A stretch of DNA of 64,000 nt from Roseateles_C aquae (GCF_032337115.1 NZ_JAVXZY010000009.1:165320-229319), one strand, 5' to 3'; shown: positions 17,272-26,498, numbered from the stretch's first letter. Translations and numbers: made by a program. Notes: generated by a model from the letters alone, not told the origin.

Positions 17272-18081
17272 ATGAGTCAAGACCTGCCCCCTTCCTTGGA
17301 CACCAGCGCCGGGCTGAAGCCGGGCGACAGCTATGTGCAGTCCTTTGCGCGCGGCTTGTCGGTGATTCGCTGCTTCAGTGCCGAGGCGCCGCGGCAGACC
17401 TTGACCGAGGTGGCCAAGCGCTGCGGCCTGACCCGTGCCGGCGCCCGCCGCATCCTGCTGACGCTGGAGACCCTGGGCTATGTGCGTGCCGATGGCCGGC
17501 TGTTCGAGCTGACGCCCAAGATTCTCGACCTGGGCTTTGCTTATTTGTCCTCGCAGGCCCTGTGGCAGTTTGCCGAGCCGCTGATGCAGCAGCTGGTCAG
17601 CGAGCTGCACGAAAGCTGTTCCGCGGCCGTGCTGGAGGGGCAGGACATCGTCTACCTGCTGCGTGTGCCGGCGCGCAAGATCATGAGCATCAATCTGGGC
17701 GTGGGCAGCCGGCTGCCGGCCTGGTGCACCTCGATGGGGCGGGTCCTGCTGGCCGGACTCACGCCTCTTGCGCTGCAAAACCAGCTGGCTGGCGTCCGGC
17801 TACAGGCTTATACGGCGCGCACTGTCAACAGCCTCGATGAACTGAAGCACCGCATCGAGCAGGTGCGCCAGCAGGGCTGGTGCATCGTCAACCAGGAGCT
17901 GGAAGAAGGCCTGGTCTCGCTTGCCGCGCCTATCGTCGACCGCCACGGCGAGACCGTGGCCGCCCTCAATATCGGCGCCCAGGTCAACCGGTATGCCGCC
18001 GACGAACTGGTCGAACGCTGCCTGCCCAAGCTGCTCGACACGGCGCAACAGATCTCACGCCTGCTGCAGCTGAAAACCTGA
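17272..18081 (+). CDS. IclR-family transcriptional regulator, PcaR/PobR-like
   Basis: A 269-aa regulator. An N-terminal winged HTH (about 22-85; LTEVAKRCGLTRAGARRILLTLE) is followed by the IclR effector domain with DIVYLLRVPARKIMSINLGVGSRLP-type blocks and SLAAPIVDRHGE. These match the PcaR/PcaU branch that senses aromatic catabolites, although no aromatic-degradation gene is in the window. ATG 17272 is only 7 nt from a TATACT hexamer (17259-17264), so the mRNA may be leaderless; ATGs at 17197 and 17206 would add an uncharacteristic extension. Confidence 0.85.
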   Translation: MSQDLPPSLDTSAGLKPGDSYVQSFARGLSVIRCFSAEAPRQTLTEVAKRCGLTRAGARRILLTLETLGYVRADGRLFELTPKILDLGFAYLSSQALWQFAEPLMQQLVSELHESCSAAVLEGQDIVYLLRVPARKIMSINLGVGSRLPAWCTSMGRVLLAGLTPLALQNQLAGVRLQAYTARTVNSLDELKHRIEQVRQQGWCIVNQELEEGLVSLAAPIVDRHGETVAALNIGAQVNRYAADELVERCLPKLLDTAQQISRLLQLKT

Positions 18082-18219
18082 GTCGCACGGCCGCGCGGCA
18101 AGCCGCGCTCAGAAAACGGCAGTTTTCAACACCCTGTTTGAGGGGGGTCGATTCAAAACAAGCGCCAGGCCTCAAGATGCCGCCCAAGCCGCAGCATTCA
18201 GGCGGCGTTTGGAGTTGTG

Positions 18220-19695
18220 ATGAGCCTGCCGTACCGCCTCGCCCCCCACGCCAGCCTCGCTGCCGCCTGCGCCCTGCTCTTGAGCGCCTGTGGCGGTGGC
18301 ACAGGCGCCAACGATGCGACCCCACAGGCAACAGCGCTGCTCGAACCGACGGTCAGCCCCAGCTATCACCTCACGCCAGTGCTGCCACCAGCGCCGGACG
18401 ACATCGATGCCAATGGCAGCAATGCCTCGGCGCTGCGGGCGCCGACCAGCGTCAGCATGGACGCCAGCCTGCTGAACGTCAGCACCGCCGGTCTGACGGC
18501 CGACAATCTGCCCGGCAGCCGCCGTCAGATCCTGGACGCCAGCAAGCCGATGGCAACGACCACGACCAGCTTCTACAGCCCGGCTCAGATCCGCGCGCTC
18601 TACGGTTTTGACAAGCTGCCCGCGGCCAGCCTGAACAAGGGTGCCAGCCAGGGCTCGGGTCAGCTGATCGCCATCGTCAACGCCTACCACAACCCGACGA
18701 TCGCGGCCGACCTGGCCACCTTCTCGCAGAAGTTTGGCCTGGCCAATTGCACGACGGTGGCGACCACCGCCGCCATGATTGCCAGCGGCAGCCCGGTCGC
18801 CAAGCCGGCCGCCGGCTCGGGGTGCAAGTTTCAGGTGCTGTATGCGAATAGCGCTGGCAATGCGACCACCGCGGCGCCGCCGGTCGACAAGGGCTGGGCC
18901 ACCGAGATTGCCCTTGATGTGCAATGGGCCCATGCGATTGCCCCGATGGCCAGCATCGTGCTGATCGAGGCCCCGAACTCCAGCAGCATGGCAGGCGCGC
19001 TGGCCCTGGCCCGCAAGATCGGCGCCAATGTGGTGTCGATGAGCTTTGGCGCCGTCGAATTCTCCGGCCAGTCCAGCTACGACAGCCTGTTCACCGCCCC
19101 CGGCGTCAGCTATATCGCCAGCAGTGGCGATGCCGGCTACCAGGTCAACTGGCCGGCCGTGTCAGCCAATGTGCTGGCAGTCGGCGGCACGGTGCTTGGC
19201 GGAAGCGGCCTGCCGCGCGTTGAATCGGGCTGGACTGGCAGCGGCGGTGGCGTCAGCGCCTATGTGGCGGCGCCCAGCTGGCAGAGCATTGCCAAACCCC
19301 TGGCCGGCACACGCCGTGCCGTACCCGACGTGGCCTACAACGCCAGCACCAGCTCGGCCGTCTATGTCTATATGAGCCCGAACAGCCAGACCGGTGGCAA
19401 TGGCTGGATGGGTGCCGGCGGCACCAGCGCAGGTGCTCCGCAATGGGCTGGGCTGGCCGCTGTGCTCAACGCGACCCGTGCCGCCGCCGGCAAGCCAGCA
19501 ATCAACGGCCTGCCGGCCTTCCTCTACAACAATGTGGCCAGCCGCCCCGGCATCTACACCAGCACGATCAAGGACATCATTTCGGGCAAGAACGGCACCT
19601 GCGCGCTGTGCAATACCCGCTCCGGCTACGACTTGGTCACCGGCCTGGGCTCGCCCAATGCCGATCTGCTGATCAACTACCTGGCGGCGCTGTGA
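18220..19695 (+). CDS. Sedolisin-family (S53) serine carboxyl peptidase, lipoprotein
   Basis: A 491-aa exported protease. A lipobox LLSAC (Cys24) suggests lipid anchoring. A propeptide-like segment (about 30-115) precedes the catalytic domain. The S53 residues are all present: Glu229 and Asp233 in TEIALDVQW, Asp304 in SSGDAGY and Ser403 in GGTSAGAPQWAG. The calcium-site region DIISG and GYDLVTGLGSPN closes the fold. ATG 18220 has GGAG 5 nt upstream; a GTG one codon earlier is in frame. Sedolisins are usually active at acid pH, which hints at an outer-face or secreted role. It stands alone between the IclR gene and ctp. Confidence 0.88.
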   Translation: MSLPYRLAPHASLAAACALLLSACGGGTGANDATPQATALLEPTVSPSYHLTPVLPPAPDDIDANGSNASALRAPTSVSMDASLLNVSTAGLTADNLPGSRRQILDASKPMATTTTSFYSPAQIRALYGFDKLPAASLNKGASQGSGQLIAIVNAYHNPTIAADLATFSQKFGLANCTTVATTAAMIASGSPVAKPAAGSGCKFQVLYANSAGNATTAAPPVDKGWATEIALDVQWAHAIAPMASIVLIEAPNSSSMAGALALARKIGANVVSMSFGAVEFSGQSSYDSLFTAPGVSYIASSGDAGYQVNWPAVSANVLAVGGTVLGGSGLPRVESGWTGSGGGVSAYVAAPSWQSIAKPLAGTRRAVPDVAYNASTSSAVYVYMSPNSQTGGNGWMGAGGTSAGAPQWAGLAAVLNATRAAAGKPAINGLPAFLYNNVASRPGIYTSTIKDIISGKNGTCALCNTRSGYDLVTGLGSPNADLLINYLAAL

Positions 19696-19935
19696 GTTCG
19701 GCGGCCAAAGCCGCCACAAAGTCACACCTGTTCGTCACACGCCCCTGCATGCCTTTCGCCTTTGGCGCCACAGCTGCCTACTATCGACTCAGGTAATGCC
19801 CTGATCTGCACCGCAAAGCCGGGACTCATCGCCCGCTGAAGCTGGGGCCCGGGCATATACTCGAAGCGGGTTTGGTGTCAATCTTTCTCGATACTGAACG
19901 ATTGCCGTATTACATCGATAGGAATCACTCGCATC

Positions 19936-21369
19936 ATGGGTGTCAATCTGAAAGTCGCAGGCTGGGTGGCGTTGGGTGCCGTGGCCGGAGCGCTGACCAC
20001 GATGCAACTGCAGGCCAATGCCCGCTCCAGTCTGGCTCCGCTGCCGCTGGACGAGATGCAGCAGTTGGCCGCCGTGTTCGGCATGGTCAAGTCCGATTAC
20101 GTTGAGCCAGTCGACGAGAAGAAGCTGATCAACGATGCCATCGCCGGCATGGTGTCAGGTCTTGACCCCCACTCCCAGTTCTTCGACAAGAAGAGCTTCA
20201 AGGAATTCCGCGAAGGCACGACCGGCAAGTTCGTCGGCGTCGGCATTGAAATCGGCATGGAAGACGGTCTGGTCAAGATCGTCTCGCCGATTGAGGGCTC
20301 ACCTGCCTTCCGAGCCGGCCTCAAAAGCGGCGACCTGATCAGCAAGATCGACGACACCCCAGTCAAGGGCCTGAGCCTGGATCAAGCGGTCAAGCGCATG
20401 CGCGGCGAGCCGAACACCAAGGTGGCGCTGACGATTTACCGCAAGGCCGAAAGCCGCAGCTTCCCGATCACCATCGTCCGCGAAGAGATCCGCGTGCAAA
20501 GCGTGCGCGCCAAGCTGGTCGAACCGGGCTATGCCTGGATTCGCGTCAGCCAGTTCCAGGACCGCACCGTCGACGATTTCGCCGCCAAGCTGGAAGAACT
20601 GTTCAAGCAGGATCCGCATATCAAGGGTCTGGTGCTGGACCTGCGCAGCGACCCGGGCGGCCTGCTCGAAGGTGCCGTGGCCATCGCCGCCGCTTTCCTG
20701 CCCAAGGACGTCGAGGTGGTGTCGACCAACGGGCAGATCGCCGAATCCAAGGCCAGCTTCAAGGCCAGCCCCGATTACTACGTGCGCCGCGGCGGCAGCG
20801 ACCCGCTGCGCAAGCTGCCGGCCGCGCTGAAGAACCTGCCGCTGGTGGTGCTGGTCAACGAAGGCTCGGCCTCGGCCAGCGAGATCGTTGCTGGCGCCCT
20901 GCAGGATCACAAACGCGCGCTGATCATGGGCGCGCAAACCTTCGGCAAGGGCTCGGTGCAGACGGTGCGCCAGTTGAGCCCCGAAACCGCGCTGAAGATC
21001 ACGACAGCCCGCTACTACACGCCCAGTGGACGCTCGATCCAGGCCAAGGGCATCGTGCCCGACGTGATGCTCGACGAAACCGCCGAAGGTAACGTCTTTG
21101 CGGCGCTGCGCATGCGCGAAGCCGATCTGGAAAAGCATCTGGTCAACGGCGTCGAGCAAAAGGACGAGGCCCGCGAGAAAGCCCGCGAAGAAGCCCGCCT
21201 GAAGCTGGAGGCCGAGTACGCCAAGAAGAACGAGCCGCCCAAGCCGCTGCCTGAATTCGGCAGCGCCGAGGATTTCCCGCTGGTCCAGGCCCTCAACCAG
21301 TTGAAGGGCAAGCCGGTGATCGCGTCCAAGACGGCCATCGAGCGCAAGGCCGAGGCCAAGACCGAGTAA
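19936..21369 (+). CDS. Carboxy-terminal processing peptidase (S41, Ctp/Prc type)
   Basis: A 477-aa periplasmic protease with an N-terminal signal/anchor (residues about 5-28). A PDZ domain spans about 85-170 (VGVGIEIG, GLKSGDLI). The S41 catalytic domain has Ser in GSASASEI and Lys in TFGKGSVQT. The C-terminal part is a charged, Lys/Glu-rich helix. It trims or degrades envelope proteins from their C-termini. ATG 19936; AGGA lies 13 nt upstream. The 240-bp leader region (19,696-19,935) holds a small GGCGGC/GCCGCC hairpin but no gene. A strong terminator follows. Confidence 0.93.
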   Translation: MGVNLKVAGWVALGAVAGALTTMQLQANARSSLAPLPLDEMQQLAAVFGMVKSDYVEPVDEKKLINDAIAGMVSGLDPHSQFFDKKSFKEFREGTTGKFVGVGIEIGMEDGLVKIVSPIEGSPAFRAGLKSGDLISKIDDTPVKGLSLDQAVKRMRGEPNTKVALTIYRKAESRSFPITIVREEIRVQSVRAKLVEPGYAWIRVSQFQDRTVDDFAAKLEELFKQDPHIKGLVLDLRSDPGGLLEGAVAIAAAFLPKDVEVVSTNGQIAESKASFKASPDYYVRRGGSDPLRKLPAALKNLPLVVLVNEGSASASEIVAGALQDHKRALIMGAQTFGKGSVQTVRQLSPETALKITTARYYTPSGRSIQAKGIVPDVMLDETAEGNVFAALRMREADLEKHLVNGVEQKDEAREKAREEARLKLEAEYAKKNEPPKPLPEFGSAEDFPLVQALNQLKGKPVIASKTAIERKAEAKTE

Positions 21370-21393
21370 GCCCGCAAAAGCCACTCCCATGCA

Positions 21394-21425
21394 AAGGGCC
21401 CGCAGTGCGGGCCCTTGCTGTTTTT
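21394..21425 (+). terminator. Rho-independent terminator after ctp
   Basis: A 10-bp stem AAGGGCCCGC/GCGGGCCCTT with loop AGT (21394-21416) and five T at 21421-21425. It lies between the convergent ctp and MFS genes. Confidence 0.85.
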
Positions 21426-21454
21426 AGACTTGAAAGCTCGTCGGCTCGGCCGGA

Positions 21455-22636
21455 TCAGCAGCGTAAACGCAGACCCAGCGCGCCCGCTGTCGCGATGAGG
21501 GCCAGGCCAGACACGCCCTGCCAGCCCCACTGCCCCATCGCCACACCGCCGCCCCAGGCGCCCAGGCTCATGCCCATGAACATGCCGCCGATCAGTATCG
21601 CGTTGAGGCGGCTGCGTGCAGGCGGCTCCAGCCCAAAGACCACGCTCTGGTGCGACACCAGGCTGGCCTGAAAGCCCAGGTCAAAGACCAGCGCCGCCGC
21701 GGCGATCAGCCACAGCTCGCGCGGCCCCAGGGCCATCGCAGCAAAAGCGCCCAGGACCAGCCACATGCCCAGCCGGATGACGCCCGGCGGGCCGCGCCGA
21801 TCGGCCAGCCGCCCGGCCAACGGCGCGGCCAGCGCGCCGGCCGCGCCCACCAGGCCAAAGCCGCCGGCGACCGCGCTGCCCAACGACAAGGGCGGCTCGC
21901 TGAGCATCAGCGCCAGCGTCGACCAGAAGGCGCTGAAGGCCACCGCCAGCAGGCCCTGGGCCAGCGTCGCACGGCGCAGCGCCGGATGGCGCCGCCACAG
22001 TTCAAGCAGACTGGCCAGCAGCTGGCCGTAGCTGAGCTGGCTGCTCGGCGGCAGCGTCGGCAGGCCGCGCCACAGCATCGCGGCAAGCATGGCGATGCTC
22101 AGCGCCGCCGACAGAAACACAGTTCGCCAGCCGCAGAGCTGAGCCAGGCTGCCGCTGATCACCCGCGATAGCAGGATGCCCAGCAGCAATCCGGTCATCA
22201 CCGTGCCCACCGATTGGCCCCGCCGCTGCGGCGGCGCCAGGATCGCGGCCACCGGCACCAGATCCTGCGCGAGCGTGGCCGACAGCCCGATCAGCCCACT
22301 GGCCAGCCACAGCAGCCAGAGCTGCGGCGCCAGCGCTGCGAGCAGCAGGGCCAGCGTCAGCACCAGCGCCTTGGCCATGATCAGGCGGCGGCGTTCGTAG
22401 CGGTCGGCCAGCGGCGCCATCAGCAGCAGGCCGGCGGCATAGCCGGCCTGGGTCAGCGTCGGCACCAGTCCGATATCGGCGCTGCTGGCATGAAACTGCC
22501 CGGCCAGCAGCGCCAGCATCGGCTGCGCGTAGTACAGGCTGGCCACCGAGAGCCCTGCCCCAAGGGCCAGCAGGGCGATCAGCGGGGCGGACAGCGGGGG
22601 CGTCGGCAGTGCCGACGAAACGGTGCTGGTGGTCAT
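21455..22636 (-). CDS. MFS transporter (drug/metabolite efflux type)
   Basis: A 393-aa, 12-helix major facilitator. It has the loop 2-3 motif PLADRYERRRLI and its weaker copy LAGRLADRRGP between helices 8 and 9. The LYYAQPMLALLA stretch in helix 1 is typical of the YnfM/CynX-like branch common in Burkholderiales. ATG 22636 has AGGAAG 5 nt upstream. It is divergent from a LysR gene across 127 bp that contain an AT-rich palindrome, so LysR control is likely. Substrate unknown. Confidence 0.9.
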   Translation of the reverse strand: MTTSTVSSALPTPPLSAPLIALLALGAGLSVASLYYAQPMLALLAGQFHASSADIGLVPTLTQAGYAAGLLLMAPLADRYERRRLIMAKALVLTLALLLAALAPQLWLLWLASGLIGLSATLAQDLVPVAAILAPPQRRGQSVGTVMTGLLLGILLSRVISGSLAQLCGWRTVFLSAALSIAMLAAMLWRGLPTLPPSSQLSYGQLLASLLELWRRHPALRRATLAQGLLAVAFSAFWSTLALMLSEPPLSLGSAVAGGFGLVGAAGALAAPLAGRLADRRGPPGVIRLGMWLVLGAFAAMALGPRELWLIAAAALVFDLGFQASLVSHQSVVFGLEPPARSRLNAILIGGMFMGMSLGAWGGGVAMGQWGWQGVSGLALIATAGALGLRLRC

Positions 22637-22732
22637 GGAACTTCCTGCGATGCAGCCCTGTGATGGGGCGATGGGCGGCCCATGCCGCCTTGCCGCGCAG
22701 TGTCTTTCGAACACGGAATTCATAGAAGTAGG

Positions 22733-22750
22733 ATCAATAGCAATATTGAT
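22733..22750. promoter_or_regulatory. Candidate LysR operator between MFS and lysR genes
   Basis: An AT-rich inverted repeat ATCAAT-N6-ATTGAT lies 13 bp before the lysR ATG in an otherwise GC-rich region. It overlaps the TATTGATATAC stretch that could serve as a -10 element. The placement fits LysR autoregulation with divergent activation of the transporter. Confidence 0.5.
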
Positions 22751-22763
22751 ATACGCTTGGCGC

Positions 22764-23726
22764 ATGAATGAAGCGCTTTCCGGTGATCGCCTCGGCCTGC
22801 TGCAGACCTTTGTCCGCATCGTCGAGGCCGGCAGCCTGTCCGCCGCGGCCAGCCAGCTCGGCACGACCCAGCCGACCGTCAGCCGGCGGCTGCGGGCGCT
22901 GGAACACAGCCTTGGCCAGCAACTGGCCCAGCGTTCGACCCATGCCTGGCGGCTGACTGAAGCCGGCCGCCAGTGCTATGAACGCGCCAAGCTGCTGCTG
23001 GAGGATTGGTCGGCGATGCAGGCGCAGCTGCGCGGCGCTCAGGACGAACCGGAGGGCCTGCTACGGGTGATGGTGCCGCACGCGCTGGGCCAGTTGCAGC
23101 TGATGGGGCCGCTGCTGGCGCTGCTGCGCTGCGCGCCGGCGCTCAGCGTCGAATGGCTGCTCAATGACCAGGCGCCCAACTTCAGCAGCCACGATCTGGA
23201 CTGCGCGATCCGCGTCGGCGCCGTGACCGACCCGTCGGTGGTGGCGCTGCAGCTCGGTCAGGTCCCGCGCATCCTCGTGGCAGCACCGGAACTGCTGGCC
23301 GACCGCACGCCACCGTCGCATCCGGCCGCGCTGGCGGACTGGCCCTGGCTGGCGCTGGGCAGCTACTACCGGCATGAGCTGCAACTGCACGATCCTGAGG
23401 GCCGAACCTGCAAGCTGGCGCTGCGGCCGCGCCTGATCACCGACAGCCTGTTCGCGCTGCGCCACGCCGCTGTCGAGGGCCTGGGCGTGTGCGCAATGTC
23501 CGCCTGGATGGCACAGCCACATCTGGCCGATGGCAGCTTGCAGTGCCTGTTGCCAGGCTGGCAGGCCGAGTCCTTGCCGGTGCATCTGCTCTACCCCTAT
23601 CAGCGCTACCAGACGGCCAAGCTGCGCCATTTCATCAGCGCGATGCGCGACAGCCTGTCCGGCTTGAGCGGTCTCGGCCGCGACGAAGCTCAGGCCAGCG
23701 GCCCAGACGCTATGCTCCCGACCTGA
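22764..23726 (+). CDS. LysR-family transcriptional regulator
   Basis: A 320-aa regulator with the N-terminal LysR HTH (about 8-68; GSLSAAASQLGTTQPTVSRRLRALE). A substrate-binding domain follows, with HDLDCAIRVGAVTDPSVVALQLG and LPVHLLYPYQRY, as in the CrgA/DhmR subgroup. ATG 22764. Its stop overlaps the start of the moeB/thiF-like gene (TGATG), yet the natural target is the divergent MFS gene. Confidence 0.9.
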   Translation: MNEALSGDRLGLLQTFVRIVEAGSLSAAASQLGTTQPTVSRRLRALEHSLGQQLAQRSTHAWRLTEAGRQCYERAKLLLEDWSAMQAQLRGAQDEPEGLLRVMVPHALGQLQLMGPLLALLRCAPALSVEWLLNDQAPNFSSHDLDCAIRVGAVTDPSVVALQLGQVPRILVAAPELLADRTPPSHPAALADWPWLALGSYYRHELQLHDPEGRTCKLALRPRLITDSLFALRHAAVEGLGVCAMSAWMAQPHLADGSLQCLLPGWQAESLPVHLLYPYQRYQTAKLRHFISAMRDSLSGLSGLGRDEAQASGPDAMLPT

Positions 23727-24481
23727 TGAACGACGAACAACTGCTGCGCTATTCGCGCCATATCCTGCTCGACGATATCGGTGTCGAGGGCCAACAAAGG
23801 CTGCTCGCTGCCCATGCACTGGTGATCGGCGCCGGTGGCCTCGGCTCGCCGGTGGCGCTTTACCTGGCGACGGCCGGCGTCGGCCGGATCACCCTGGTCG
23901 ACCATGACAGCGTCGACCTGACCAATCTGCAACGCCAGATTGCGCATCGCGAGTCGCGCATCGGCATGGCCAAGGTGGACTCGGCCGCGCAAACGATGCG
24001 TGAGATCAACCCGGGGCTGCAGGTCAGGACCCTGGCGCAGCGGGTCGATGCCGCCAGCCTGCCGGCGCTGGTGGCCGACGCCGATGTGGTGCTCGATTGC
24101 AGCGACAACTTCGCCACCCGCCACGCCGTCAATGCGGCCTGCGTCGCCCATCAGCGCCCGCTGGTTTCCGGGGCCGCCATCGGCTTTGATGGCCAGATCA
24201 GCGTCTACGACAGCCGACGCGCCGATGCGCCCTGCTACGCCTGCCTGTTTCCGCCCGACGCGGCGCCCGAGGAAGTGCGCTGCGCCACCATGGGCGTTTT
24301 TGCCCCGCTGGTCGGCATCATCGGCAGCATGCAGGCGGCGGAGGCGCTGAAGCTGCTGGCCGGCGTCGGCGACAGCCTGGCCGGGCGGCTGCTGATGCTG
24401 GATGCCCGCCGGATGGAATGGAGCGAGGTCCGCCTCGGACGCGATCCAGGCTGCAGCTGCTGCGCCCGGCGGCCAAACTGA
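23726..24481 (+). CDS. moeB: MoeB/ThiF-type E1-like adenylyltransferase
   Basis: A 251-aa enzyme that adenylates the C-terminal glycine of a ThiS/MoaD sulfur carrier. It has the ATP-binding GAGGLGS motif (about 35), VDHDSVDLTNLQRQ, the catalytic-region DCSDNFATR and two zinc CxxC pairs (CYAC and CSCC). There is no rhodanese domain. ATG 23726 overlaps the lysR stop by one base. No moa or thi genes are adjacent, so molybdopterin versus thiamine duty cannot be settled from context. Confidence 0.9.
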   Translation: MNDEQLLRYSRHILLDDIGVEGQQRLLAAHALVIGAGGLGSPVALYLATAGVGRITLVDHDSVDLTNLQRQIAHRESRIGMAKVDSAAQTMREINPGLQVRTLAQRVDAASLPALVADADVVLDCSDNFATRHAVNAACVAHQRPLVSGAAIGFDGQISVYDSRRADAPCYACLFPPDAAPEEVRCATMGVFAPLVGIIGSMQAAEALKLLAGVGDSLAGRLLMLDARRMEWSEVRLGRDPGCSCCARRPN

Positions 24482-24543
24482 GTTTGCGCCCTGCCCCCCC
24501 CACGCGCCGCCCCGCCGGCCCTGAAACGACGAGAATCACAACC

Positions 24544-25422
24544 ATGTCCAAGCGCAACAAACTGACCGCCCGCAACTTCCCCAGCGCCCAGGAGGAAGCC
24601 CACAAACCGGCGCCCGCGGGCAGTGCCTTCGAAGAGCCCAGCGCCTACCGGCTGGCCTTCAGCGACACCGACTTCCTGCTGCGCGAAGAACTGCGCCCGG
24701 TGCGCATGCAGCTGGAACTGCTCAAACCCGAGCTGCTGCAGCAAGAGCAAGGCATCAAGTCGACCATCGTCATCTTCGGCAGCGCCCGTGTGCCCGACGC
24801 AGAAACCGCCGCGCGAGCCGTTGCCGCGGCCGGCACTGATCCGGTGGCGCTCAAGCGCGCGCAGATGCAGCAGCAGATGAGCCGCTATTACGAGGAGGCG
24901 CGCCGGTTCGCCACCATCGTCACCCAGGTCTCGCGAGAACGCGACAACCCGATCTATGTGGTCACCGGCGGCGGCCCTGGCATCATGGAAGCCGGCAATC
25001 GCGGTGCCCACGAAGCCGGCGGCAAGAGCATAGGCCTGAACATCGTGCTGCCGCATGAGCAGGCACCCAACCGCTACATCACACCGGAGCTGTGCTTCCG
25101 CTTCCACTACTTCGCGCTACGCAAGATGCACTTCCTGATGCGCTCGGTCGCGCTGGCCTGCTTCCCCGGCGGCTTTGGCACGCTGGACGAACTGTTCGAG
25201 ACCCTGACCTTGGTGCAGACCGGCAAATGCCGCCGCCGCCCCATCCTGCTGTTCGGCCGCGATTTCTGGAGCCGGCTGATCAATTTCGAACTGCTTGTCG
25301 AGACCGGCATGATCAGCCCCGGCGACGAGCAGCTGTTCCATTTCGTCGAGACGGCCGAGGAAGCCTGGGCCCTGCTCGAAAGCGAATACGACATGAATCC
25401 CGGCCATGCCGGCATCGAGTGA
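24544..25422 (+). CDS. LOG family protein (TIGR00730-like nucleotide phosphoribohydrolase)
   Basis: A 292-aa protein with the LOG core: FGSAR, TGGGPGIMEAGNRGA and PGGFGTLDELFE, which form the AMP-binding active site of cytokinin-activating LOG enzymes and bacterial PpnN-like hydrolases. The long N-terminal extension (about 70 residues) puts it in the larger LOG subgroup. ATG 24544. The older label lysine decarboxylase is a misnomer for this family. It likely cleaves a nucleoside monophosphate to base and ribose 5-phosphate. Confidence 0.88.
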   Translation: MSKRNKLTARNFPSAQEEAHKPAPAGSAFEEPSAYRLAFSDTDFLLREELRPVRMQLELLKPELLQQEQGIKSTIVIFGSARVPDAETAARAVAAAGTDPVALKRAQMQQQMSRYYEEARRFATIVTQVSRERDNPIYVVTGGGPGIMEAGNRGAHEAGGKSIGLNIVLPHEQAPNRYITPELCFRFHYFALRKMHFLMRSVALACFPGGFGTLDELFETLTLVQTGKCRRRPILLFGRDFWSRLINFELLVETGMISPGDEQLFHFVETAEEAWALLESEYDMNPGHAGIE

Positions 25423-25457
25423 ATCACTGACCAAAAGCTAAAAGAAAGAGGCCTGCA

Positions 25458-26378
25458 ATGACTGCTCTGCGATCCGTTTCCCTGATTGGCGCGCCCACCG
25501 ACATTGGTGCCGGTGCCCGTGGCGCCAGCATGGGCCCCGAGGCCCTGCGGGTGGCCAACCTCGGCGCCACGCTGGAGAGCCATGGCGTCGACGTGGTCGA
25601 CCGTGGCAACCTCAGCGGCCCGTCCAACCCCTGGCAACCGCCGGTCAATGGCTACCGCCATCTGCCCGAGGTGGTGCAATGGAACCAGGCCGTTCATGAC
25701 GCCGTCTATGCCGAGCTGCAGCTGGGCCGCATGCCCATTCTGCTTGGCGGCGACCACTGCCTGGGCCTGGGCTCGATCTCGGCCGTGGCCCGCCACTGCC
25801 GCGACACCGGCAAGAAGCTGCGCGTGCTCTGGCTCGACGCCCATGCCGACTTCAACACCAGCGAGCTGACGCCCAGCGGCAATATCCACGGCATGCCGGT
25901 GGCCTGTCTGTGCGGCTTTGGCCCCAAGGAGTTGATCGAGATCGGCGGCAAGGTGCCGGCGATCAGCCCGAAGTGGGTGCGCCAGATCGGCATTCGCAGC
26001 GTGGATGCCGGTGAGAAGCGCTTCGTCCACGAGCAGGAACTCGAAGTCTTCGATATGCGCTATATCGACGAGATGGGCATGCGCCATGCGATGGAGCTTG
26101 CACTGGCCACGCTGGATGCCAACACCCACCTACACGTCAGCTTCGATGTCGATTTCCTCGACCCCTCGATCGCCCCTGGCGTTGGCACCACGGTGCCCGG
26201 CGGCCCGACCTACCGCGAAGCCCAGCTGTGCATGGAAATGATTGCCGACACCGGCCGCATGGCCTCGCTGGACGTGATGGAGCTGAACCCGGCTCTGGAC
26301 GAGAAGAACCGCACGGCGCTGCTGGCGGTGGATCTGATCGAGTCGCTGTTTGGCAAATCAACCTTGATGAGGAAGTAA
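25458..26378 (+). CDS. rocF: Arginase
   Basis: A 306-aa ureohydrolase that converts arginine to ornithine and urea. The manganese motifs are intact: GGDHCLGLGS, DAHADFNT, and SFDVDFLDP, together with the HGMP substrate loop and DVMELNP. The early GAPTDIGAGARGASMGPEALR is arginase-type rather than agmatinase-type. ATG 25458 has AAAGAGG at good spacing. The last nine codons lie in the first copy of a perfect 49-bp triplication that runs past the stop. Confidence 0.93.
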   Translation: MTALRSVSLIGAPTDIGAGARGASMGPEALRVANLGATLESHGVDVVDRGNLSGPSNPWQPPVNGYRHLPEVVQWNQAVHDAVYAELQLGRMPILLGGDHCLGLGSISAVARHCRDTGKKLRVLWLDAHADFNTSELTPSGNIHGMPVACLCGFGPKELIEIGGKVPAISPKWVRQIGIRSVDAGEKRFVHEQELEVFDMRYIDEMGMRHAMELALATLDANTHLHVSFDVDFLDPSIAPGVGTTVPGGPTYREAQLCMEMIADTGRMASLDVMELNPALDEKNRTALLAVDLIESLFGKSTLMRK

Positions 26379-26498
26379 GTTTGCCCTGCCTGCGGCAGAC
26401 GGCAAATCAACCTTGATGAGGAAGTAAGTTTGCCCTGCCTGCGGCAGACGGCAAATCAACCTTGATGAGGAAGTAAGTTTGCCCTGCCTGCGGCAGAC
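26352..26498. repeat. Perfect 3 x 49-bp tandem repeat at the arginase 3' end
   Basis: Three identical, head-to-tail units begin at 26352, 26401 and 26450. The first unit contains the last nine codons and stop of arginase, so the other two are non-coding copies of the gene end. Each unit carries GGCAAA and TTTGCC arms 22 nt apart, an inner TCAACCTTGA palindrome and a CTGCC-TGC-GGCAG hairpin. A period of 49 is not a multiple of three. Absence of any mismatch suggests a recent duplication. There are no spacers, so it is not a CRISPR array. Confidence 0.97.

Noticed and set aside
16366..17778. A 470-codon minus-strand frame across the AIM24 and IclR genes
   Set aside because: It runs antisense through the IclR gene and out of frame through AIM24; composition is Gly/Arg/Gln-rich without motifs.
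26352..26498. CRISPR-like repeat array
   Set aside because: Units are directly adjacent with no spacers, number only three, and include coding sequence of arginase; no cas genes are present.
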